Source: an uncultured Oscillospiraceae bacterium (lineage in GTDB: Bacteria; Bacillota; Clostridia; Oscillospirales; Oscillospiraceae). From it: a stretch of 64,000 nucleotides of DNA. How positions within the stretch are numbered: position 1 is the stretch's first letter; each line of letters opens with the position of its first letter. The notes under the pieces were generated by a model, which saw only the letters and a list, made by a program, of their open reading frames with translations, searched no databases and had not been told where the DNA came from. A program made the position numbers and the translations under genes. Shown here one piece after another: positions 58,951-64,000 of the stretch. The stretch lies in contig CAJUQN010000001.1 of NCBI GenBank assembly GCA_910588625.1, positions 62,001-126,000 on the forward strand, written 5' to 3'.

Positions 58951-59988
58951 TCAATTTATATTCTCAAACATGGCATCATAATCATAGCCGGTCACGTACT
59001 GCCGGAGCTCGTCCATCTGGCTCTGATAGTATTCCGGCCAGATTCTCCAAGCGTCGTTGACCATTCCCTGCGCCAGCGCAGACGTCACCTGAGAGGAGCA
59101 GTGGATGTAGTCGGCATACTGCCCCAGGTCGGTGGCGGTCCACCGGTCGTTGAGGTAGCTGTAAACCCCCACATTCTCGTAGCTCAGCAGCCGTCCGCAG
59201 ACATACTCCAGCGCGGAGATGATGGCCTCCGTGGTCCCCTCCCGCTGGGTCTTATCCCAGTACAGGATGCTGTAGGGCGGGAACCAGATTTTGAATTGGG
59301 TGTCCGGGTGCTTCTCCACCCAGGAGCACACCACATCCATATTTTTCTGCGCCGCCGGCAGAAAGGCGTCCCCGTCCAGCGGCTTGTTCACCTGTTTCGG
59401 CCTGACGTAGGACCCCAGGGCGGAATCCCAGGAAAACTCATACTTCCCGTCCCAGACGAACGCCTCATCCAAGGGCGCCTTCGCCTCATCCCCCAGCAGC
59501 AGGGACTTTACCGCCAGGGCCAGACACTCCCCGTTGAAATAGAGCTGTAAATCATCCAGCGGGTCGTCGTTATAGAGGTACTCCGGCAGCTCCACGCCCT
59601 TGTCCGCTCGGATGACCACGTTGGGGTCCAGGCAGAAGTACACCGTATGGATCGTCTCATGGGTGCGAAAGGCCAAGTCCAGGGCAATATCGAACTCGCT
59701 GAGCCGCCCGTCGGGAAAGGTGATCTTCAATGTCTCCCGCCCCGTGCCCTGGGTGAACCAGGAGGCCCGGTAGTTGGCCACCAGGGAAGTGCCCATCACG
59801 ATATCCTCATAGTCCTGATGTCGGATCAGCCCGGCCATCTCGTACCGCTCGTTGACAAAGAGGGCGGTTTCGCCCTCCTCCAGCCCCCCGGTGAGCATGG
59901 GGTCCACCCAGGCCACCAGGCCCGCCGTCCCCAACAGCAGCGCCAGAGCGCAGAAGAGCGCCGTGAGGAAAAAGGTCTTGCTTTTCAC
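58951..59988 (-). CDS. SGNH/AlgX-DltD-like exported protein paired with MBOAT
   Basis: 345 residues. An N-terminal membrane helix (about 5-27), then an extracytoplasmic SGNH-hydrolase-like fold whose block I reads IVMGTSLVANYR, with Ser as putative nucleophile, and a late YADYIHCSSQVT segment that may carry the His. Such proteins complete O-acetylation of wall or secreted polysaccharides after the MBOAT partner moves the acyl group across. GTG 59988 has GGGGGCGGGGGC upstream; the longer frame lacks a ribosome site. The polymer is unknown. Confidence 0.75.
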   Translation of the reverse strand: MKSKTFFLTALFCALALLLGTAGLVAWVDPMLTGGLEEGETALFVNERYEMAGLIRHQDYEDIVMGTSLVANYRASWFTQGTGRETLKITFPDGRLSEFDIALDLAFRTHETIHTVYFCLDPNVVIRADKGVELPEYLYNDDPLDDLQLYFNGECLALAVKSLLLGDEAKAPLDEAFVWDGKYEFSWDSALGSYVRPKQVNKPLDGDAFLPAAQKNMDVVCSWVEKHPDTQFKIWFPPYSILYWDKTQREGTTEAIISALEYVCGRLLSYENVGVYSYLNDRWTATDLGQYADYIHCSSQVTSALAQGMVNDAWRIWPEYYQSQMDELRQYVTGYDYDAMFENIN

Positions 59989-60076
59989 GCCCCCGCCCCC
60001 TCTCGTCAAAGCAAAGTCCGTTCGGCCGCGTTTCCGCCTACGGCGAAAACCACGCTCACACCCTTGCTTTTCCGCT

Positions 60077-60108
60077 CCCCACAAAGCCGAAGAGCGGCTT
60101 TGCGGGGG
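60077..60108. repeat. Intergenic hairpin between MBOAT and SGNH genes
   Basis: CCCCACAAAGCCG, AAGAG, CGGCTTTGCGGGG. A similar palindrome (CCCCGCAAAG...GGCTTTCGGGG) lies after pta at 63729-63757. No U-run; it may be a dispersed element. Confidence 0.5.
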
Positions 60109-60112
60109 CCCC

Positions 60113-61564
60113 TTAAAAATTGGCATAAATGAAGGTATCCACCCCGGCGAACAGCAGCACCGCCCCTGCCAGACAGACGGTAGTAAGCACCGCCCGCCAC
60201 ACCGTGGGCCGAAACCGTTCCGCCTTCGCCAGCGGATTGGGCAGGGCCAGCAATCCCAAACCCGCCGGGAGGAGCATCAGCGGCACCCAGTAGACCAGGG
60301 CGCGGCCCCCGGGTGCGATCGCATTCTGAAGAAAGCCCAGCGCCTCGTTCATCACCTTCAGAGGCAGGGCGGCGGCAAATTCCGCGCAGGGCAGCCCCCA
60401 GCCGCCCCGAAACAGTCCGCCCAGCAGGGCAAGGGCCTGATCCACGTTGTCCGCCCGGAAAAACACCCAGGCAATGTTTACAAACAGGAAGGTGAGCGCC
60501 CAGGCCAAGGGCTTGGGCAGGGAAACCTTCCCCTTGAGCAGCCGCTCCACCACCTGAGCCGCCCCATGGAGGCCTCCCCAGATGATAAATCCCCAGCCCG
60601 CCCCGTGCCACAGCCCGGACAGCAGGAACACAATCATGATGTTCCGGCAGGTGGCGGCGGTCCCGTTCCGGTTGCCACCCAAAGGGATGTACACACACTG
60701 GCGGAAAAAGGTGGACAGGGTGATGTGCCACCTTCCCCAAAAGTCCCGCACGGACAGGGCCTGATAGGGGCTGTTAAAGTTCACCGGCAGCCTGACGCCC
60801 ATCATCCGGGCCATGCCGGAGGCCATGTCGCAATAGCCGGAGAAATCGAAATAGATTTGCAGGGTATAGCACAAAATGGTCAACACACACTCAACGGGGG
60901 AGAGGTCCTTCCCATGGGCATAGCCGAAGTTGGCCCCGTTGGCGAATACGCCCGCCACGATTACTTTTTTAGCCAGCCCCAGGGCAAAGCAATACAGCCC
61001 CGCCGCCAGATCGTCCCAGGAGAAGGGAGCCGGGCGGCGCAGCTGTGGAGCCAGCTCTCCCACACGGGTGATGGGTCCGCAGGTGGCAGTGGCAAAAAAG
61101 GTAATGCAGCAGGCGTAGTCAAGGGGGGAGACGTCCTTCCCCACCGCCCCATCATAGCAGTCCCGCAGCCACAAAATCTGCTGGAACGTGACGAAGGACA
61201 ACCCCAGCGGCATCAGCCAGGCGGGGGGCCTGAACGCCCCCTCCAGCGGCGTCAGGGACAGCACAAAGCCGGTGTACTTGAAAAAGGCCAATACCGCCAG
61301 CAGCGCCAACGCCCCCGACCACAGCAGAGGCCTTTTTCGCTCAGGCTCCCGCAGAATACGCCGGCCCAGCTGATAGCTGACAGCCCCCTCCGCCCCCAGC
61401 ACCGGCAGGGACAGGGGAGACCCCCAGCCGCAGAACACCACCCCGGCGCACAGCAGAAAGCCCCGGGCGGCGGTCTGATTTTCCAGCCGCCCGCCCAACA
61501 CTCTCCACAAAATCAGCACCAGGGGCAGGTAGACCAGCACAAACAGATGGCTTTGCACGTTCAT
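60113..61564 (-). CDS. MBOAT-family O-acyltransferase (AlgI/DltB type)
   Basis: 483 residues with about ten membrane helices. Catalytic His in FLLSGLWHGAGW; second conserved region RDFWGRWHITLSTFFRQCVYIPLGG is the hallmark of AlgI/PatA/DltB proteins. It transfers acyl (mostly acetyl) groups across the membrane onto a polysaccharide or teichoic acid. The partner SGNH protein follows in the same orientation. No dltA/dltC genes are near, so teichoic acid D-alanylation is unlikely. Confidence 0.9.
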   Translation of the reverse strand: MNVQSHLFVLVYLPLVLILWRVLGGRLENQTAARGFLLCAGVVFCGWGSPLSLPVLGAEGAVSYQLGRRILREPERKRPLLWSGALALLAVLAFFKYTGFVLSLTPLEGAFRPPAWLMPLGLSFVTFQQILWLRDCYDGAVGKDVSPLDYACCITFFATATCGPITRVGELAPQLRRPAPFSWDDLAAGLYCFALGLAKKVIVAGVFANGANFGYAHGKDLSPVECVLTILCYTLQIYFDFSGYCDMASGMARMMGVRLPVNFNSPYQALSVRDFWGRWHITLSTFFRQCVYIPLGGNRNGTAATCRNIMIVFLLSGLWHGAGWGFIIWGGLHGAAQVVERLLKGKVSLPKPLAWALTFLFVNIAWVFFRADNVDQALALLGGLFRGGWGLPCAEFAAALPLKVMNEALGFLQNAIAPGGRALVYWVPLMLLPAGLGLLALPNPLAKAERFRPTVWRAVLTTVCLAGAVLLFAGVDTFIYANF

Positions 61565-61621
61565 GAGATTCCCTCGGTTCTTGTCACGCTTCGCCTGTTC
61601 GCGACGGCTCCGCGCTTCTTC

Positions 61622-62326
61622 TCAGCGGGTGTTCTCCAGGTGGCTGGTCATCTCCCCGTTGAGGCGCTCGCCGCAGGTGTGTACGATTTGCAGCAGGGAC
61701 TGATAGGTGCCCGGATAGGCCGCCTTCATGGAATCGTGGTCCAGTGGCGGGAATTGGGTATCCTTTCCCGTGTTAGCCAGCGCGTCTACAAACTCTGCTT
61801 CGCTCATAAGCATATCGGCGCGGGGCAGTCCCGCCAGGAACCACTCCTCGCAGATGTTGAAAAAGTCGCCGTTCTCGTTGCCGCTGGCCCGGTGAAGGTG
61901 GCGGAACAGGATATACACCGTGCCGGACAGGTAGTTGGCCGCCGCTCGAATGGCCTTCTTGCTTCCCACCTTGCTGAGCAGGTCGAACAGCAGACCGATG
62001 GAGTTGACCACCAGCTTCTTGGACAGCGTGGCCATCACCGAGCCCCGCAAGATATTATCCCGCTCGTCGGACACATCGTAAAGCGTGTCTGCGTCCAAAA
62101 TGGTGGTGCCGTCCCGGCTGAGGGTGCGCCCCAGCAGGAAGTCAGCGGACACGTTGTAAAAGTCACAGGCCTTCACCACGAACATCAAACCGGGCTCACG
62201 GGCCCCGTTCTCGTAGTGGGACAGCAGGGCCTGGGAGATGCCCAGCGTCTTGGCGGCCTGACGTTGGGAGATGCCCTTCTCCTGCCGGAGCAGGGAGAGG
62301 GTGCGAGCAAAATCGGGATTGGTCAT
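61622..62326 (-). CDS. XRE-family regulator with C-terminal helical domain
   Basis: 234 residues. The N-terminal helix-turn-helix (ISQRQAAKTLGISQALLSHY then ENGAREPGL) is followed by a long helical domain of unknown kind (about 90-225). Starts at ATG 62326; the frame is open to 62362. Promoter TTTACA (62543-62548), 17 bp, TATACT (62520-62525) on the minus strand, giving a long leader of about 190 bases. Precedes MBOAT in the same orientation (58-base gap), so it may regulate that unit. Confidence 0.85.
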   Translation of the reverse strand: MTNPDFARTLSLLRQEKGISQRQAAKTLGISQALLSHYENGAREPGLMFVVKACDFYNVSADFLLGRTLSRDGTTILDADTLYDVSDERDNILRGSVMATLSKKLVVNSIGLLFDLLSKVGSKKAIRAAANYLSGTVYILFRHLHRASGNENGDFFNICEEWFLAGLPRADMLMSEAEFVDALANTGKDTQFPPLDHDSMKAAYPGTYQSLLQIVHTCGERLNGEMTSHLENTR

Positions 62327-62519
62327 CCTGAATATCTTCCCCTTTCCTAAGTGTAGCTTCAAAAGTCGACGTCGTCATTAGGAAAAGGCTGTTGGGACTA
62401 CGAACACACGGACGCACGGACTCACAAACTTGTGTCGGCGCTCCAAGGGCACGCGGCGATCCCCTCAGCATTTCCTGCGCAGGCGGGCCTGACCGTCCGC
62501 CCCGCAACACAGTAAGTAT

Positions 62520-62644
62520 AGTATAGCCGGACCAATACCTTTTGTAAAGAGTGGATTCCTTCGGAATGTCAAAGAAAATATTCTGTAATTTTTTGTGATT
62601 TTGACCAGGCGCCTCTTGAAAAAGGCGGCAAGTGGTGTTAAATT
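62520..62644. promoter_or_regulatory. Divergent promoters of the XRE gene and pta
   Basis: Minus: TTTACA-17-TATACT (62548 to 62520) for the XRE gene. Plus: TTGAAA (62616-62621), 17 bp, TAAATT (62639-62644) for pta. The pta -35 is embedded in the inverted repeat CGCCT-N8-AGGCG (62611-62628), a possible operator. The 395-base gap otherwise holds the XRE leader. Confidence 0.55.
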
Positions 62645-62721
62645 AGATAACAGCATTTTATAAATACCGGGCGGCCGGGACTGCTCCCCGCACCCGCCCC
62701 AATAACGGAGGGAAACGACCC

Positions 62722-63699
62722 ATGTTCAGACTGATGATTCAGAAGCTGAAGAAGAACCCCAAGAAGATCGTGTTCACCGAGGGTGAGGACCCGCGCATCC
62801 TGGAGGCCGCCGCCCGGCTGTTGTCCGGCACCTTCCTCACCCCCATCCTTATCGGCAACCCGGAGAAGATCTACAAGGTGGCGGACGAGGAGTGCCTCAA
62901 CGTCAAGGGCGTCACCATCCTCCAGCCCCACACCTATGAAAAGATGGACGAGATGGTGGAGAAGATGGTGGAGCTGCGCAAGGGTAAGATGACCGCGGAG
63001 CAGTGCCGCGAGGCCCTCCAGCAGGGCAACTATTTCGGCACCATGCTGGTGGCCATGAAGGAGGCCGACTGCCTGCTGGGCGGCGCCACCTACTCCACCG
63101 CCGACACCGTGCGCCCCGCTCTCCAGCTCATTAAGACCAAGCCGGGCAACAAGATCGTGTCCTCCTGCTTTATTCTGGTGCGTCCCTTCGCCACCGGCGG
63201 CAACCAGGTGCTGGCTATGGGCGACTGCGCCATCAATATCGACCCCACTGAGGACGACCTGGTGGAGATCACCCAGGAGGTGGCCACCTGCGCCCGCCGG
63301 TTTGGCGCCGAGCCCAAGGTGGCCATGCTGAGCTATTCCACCATGGGCTCCGGCAAGGGCCCCATGGTGGACAAGATGCGCAATGCCTGCAAGAAGCTCC
63401 AGGCGTTGGACCTGGACTACCCCGTGGACGGCGAGTTCCAGTTCGACGCCGCCGTGTCCCCCACCGTCGGCCATCTGAAGGCCCCCAAATCCAACGTGGC
63501 GGGCCGGGCCAACACCTTTATCTTCCCCGACATCTCCTCCGGCAACATCGGCTATAAGATCGCCCAGCGCATGGGCAATTTCGATGCCTACGGCCCCATC
63601 CTGCTGGGCCTGAACGCCCCCATCAACGACCTGTCCCGGGGCTGTAACGCCCTGGAGGTCTACTCCATGTCCATTATCACCGCCGCTCTGGCCGACTGA
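62722..63699 (+). CDS. pta: Phosphate acetyltransferase
   Basis: 325 residues, short single-domain Pta. It interconverts acetyl-CoA + phosphate and acetyl phosphate + CoA in acetate metabolism. Marks: IVFTEGEDPRIL at the start, ATYSTADTVRPALQ, MLSYSTMGSGKGP and FPDISSGNIGYKIAQR. ATG 62722 has GGAGGG upstream. Monocistronic here; ackA is not adjacent. Confidence 0.95.
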   Translation: MFRLMIQKLKKNPKKIVFTEGEDPRILEAAARLLSGTFLTPILIGNPEKIYKVADEECLNVKGVTILQPHTYEKMDEMVEKMVELRKGKMTAEQCREALQQGNYFGTMLVAMKEADCLLGGATYSTADTVRPALQLIKTKPGNKIVSSCFILVRPFATGGNQVLAMGDCAINIDPTEDDLVEITQEVATCARRFGAEPKVAMLSYSTMGSGKGPMVDKMRNACKKLQALDLDYPVDGEFQFDAAVSPTVGHLKAPKSNVAGRANTFIFPDISSGNIGYKIAQRMGNFDAYGPILLGLNAPINDLSRGCNALEVYSMSIITAALAD

Positions 63700-63728
63700 T
63701 TCGGGACAAGCTCTATATCCCTCATCTC

Positions 63729-63802
63729 CCCGCAAAGTCAAGGTTCGGCTTTCGGGGGTCTTGGGCACAAAGCCCCCTCTGCCGCCGGCAGAGGGGGCTT
63801 TT
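63729..63802. terminator. Hairpin and bidirectional terminator after pta
   Basis: First a palindrome CCCCGCAAAG...GGCTTTCGGGG (63729-63757), then AAAGCCCCCTCTGCC, GCC, GGCAGAGGGGGCTTTT (63770-63802), a strong terminator between the convergent pta and arginase-family genes. Confidence 0.85.
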
Positions 63803-64000
63803 CAGCTCAGCTTTTCCGACACCATCCGGAGGATGCCCATCAAGGTATTCAGATCCTTTTTTGACCGATCCATGGTAGGGTTGTACTCCACGCACTCAAA
63901 GGAGCAGGTCCGCCCCGTGTCCAGCACAGCGGACAAAATCCGCTCCACCTCCGCCACCGTCAGCCCGTCCGGGATGTTGTAGCCAGTGGCGGTGAACTCC
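63802..64000 (-). CDS. Arginase/agmatinase-family protein, C-terminal fragment (5' part outside window)
   Basis: The last 65 codons of a ureohydrolase-fold enzyme. The stretch TGYNIPDGLTVAEVERIL followed by ECVEYNPTMDR is the C-terminal helix-strand of the arginase/agmatinase/formiminoglutamase family (usual form: E-x-N-P-x-x-D). The metal-site His/Asp residues lie outside the window, so substrate (arginine, agmatine or other guanidino compound) cannot be told. Confidence 0.75.
   Translation of the reverse strand, partial: EFTATGYNIPDGLTVAEVERILSAVLDTGRTCSFECVEYNPTMDRSKKDLNTLMGILRMVSEKLS

Noticed and set aside
59852..62350. 832-codon open frame opposite the MBOAT, SGNH and XRE genes
   Set aside because: Gln/Pro/His-rich translation spanning three real genes and their gaps; a shadow.
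1..64000. tRNA, rRNA, CRISPR or complete IS element
   Set aside because: None seen on reading either strand; no cloverleaf with the TTCGA-type arm, no regular spacer array, no transposase motif.

Overview
The window is a high-GC, densely packed chromosomal segment of a Gram-positive gut-type anaerobe, most likely a member of the Oscillospiraceae (Flavonifractor/Pseudoflavonifractor/Lawsonibacter-like). The grounds are G+C-rich coding sequence with strong AAGGAGG ribosome sites and sigma-A promoters, lipoproteins and SLH surface proteins with no outer-membrane genes, archaeal-type ProS, Dtd, MnmE and DnaD/DnaC homologues, an apparent Spo0A-box promoter, AgrC/AgrA-type signalling and B12-controlled transport. 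The genus is an inference. No rRNA, tRNA, CRISPR array or complete insertion sequence was seen.

Layout. 1-4.6 kb: 3'-truncated proS, a solitary tyrosine integrase, an HATPase protein with a degenerate histidine box and tandem Spo0A-like boxes, and an Mrp-type Fe-S ATPase. 4.6-7.2 kb: a PadR-HAAS/DUF4097-PspC envelope-stress-like module. 7.2-13.7 kb: a glycerol operon (glpK, glpF, G3P dehydrogenase-like flavoprotein, second flavoprotein, DUF1667) with a TetR regulator preceded by a candidate structured RNA. 14-15.6 kb: AhpC with an AhpF-N-terminal-like partner. 15.8-16.2 kb: a small gene for an acidic two-repeat peptide. 16.3-19 kb: GlpP antiterminator and DhaKLM, so glycerol, glycerol-3-P and dihydroxyacetone all feed DHAP. 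19-22.3 kb: an SLH-GH25 lysozyme and an autoregulated-looking XRE/DUF3169 operon. 22.4-28.7 kb: DnaD/DnaC helicase-loading genes and mnmE-SdpI-like-dtd-mutL. 28.8-30.8 kb: SecB-like, HIT and an SLH protein with 13-residue repeats.

30.9-37.2 kb holds what I regard as the most interesting system. A cobalamin riboswitch leads an operon for an exported SLH-anchored CbiK-type cobaltochelatase with a C-terminal NEAT-like domain, a lipoprotein with a related domain, and a BtuF/BtuC/BtuD-type importer. It looks like a cell-surface route for handling and importing a cobalt tetrapyrrole or corrinoid.

37-47.4 kb: a chemoreceptor, YesL, a sugar ABC importer, a GH36 alpha-galactosidase and an AraC regulator (alpha-galactoside use). 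47.8-54 kb: a second cluster of interest, with a processive-type GT2 synthase between a doubly membrane-anchored permuted GH3 and a lipoprotein carrying two nearly identical GH16 domains; this could make and trim a beta-glucan. 54-57 kb: an AgrC/AgrA-like two-component pair, an unknown protein and a truncated excisionase. 57-62.4 kb: lepA, an MBOAT/SGNH O-acyltransferase pair and an XRE regulator. 62.7-64 kb: pta and the C-terminal end of an arginase-family gene.
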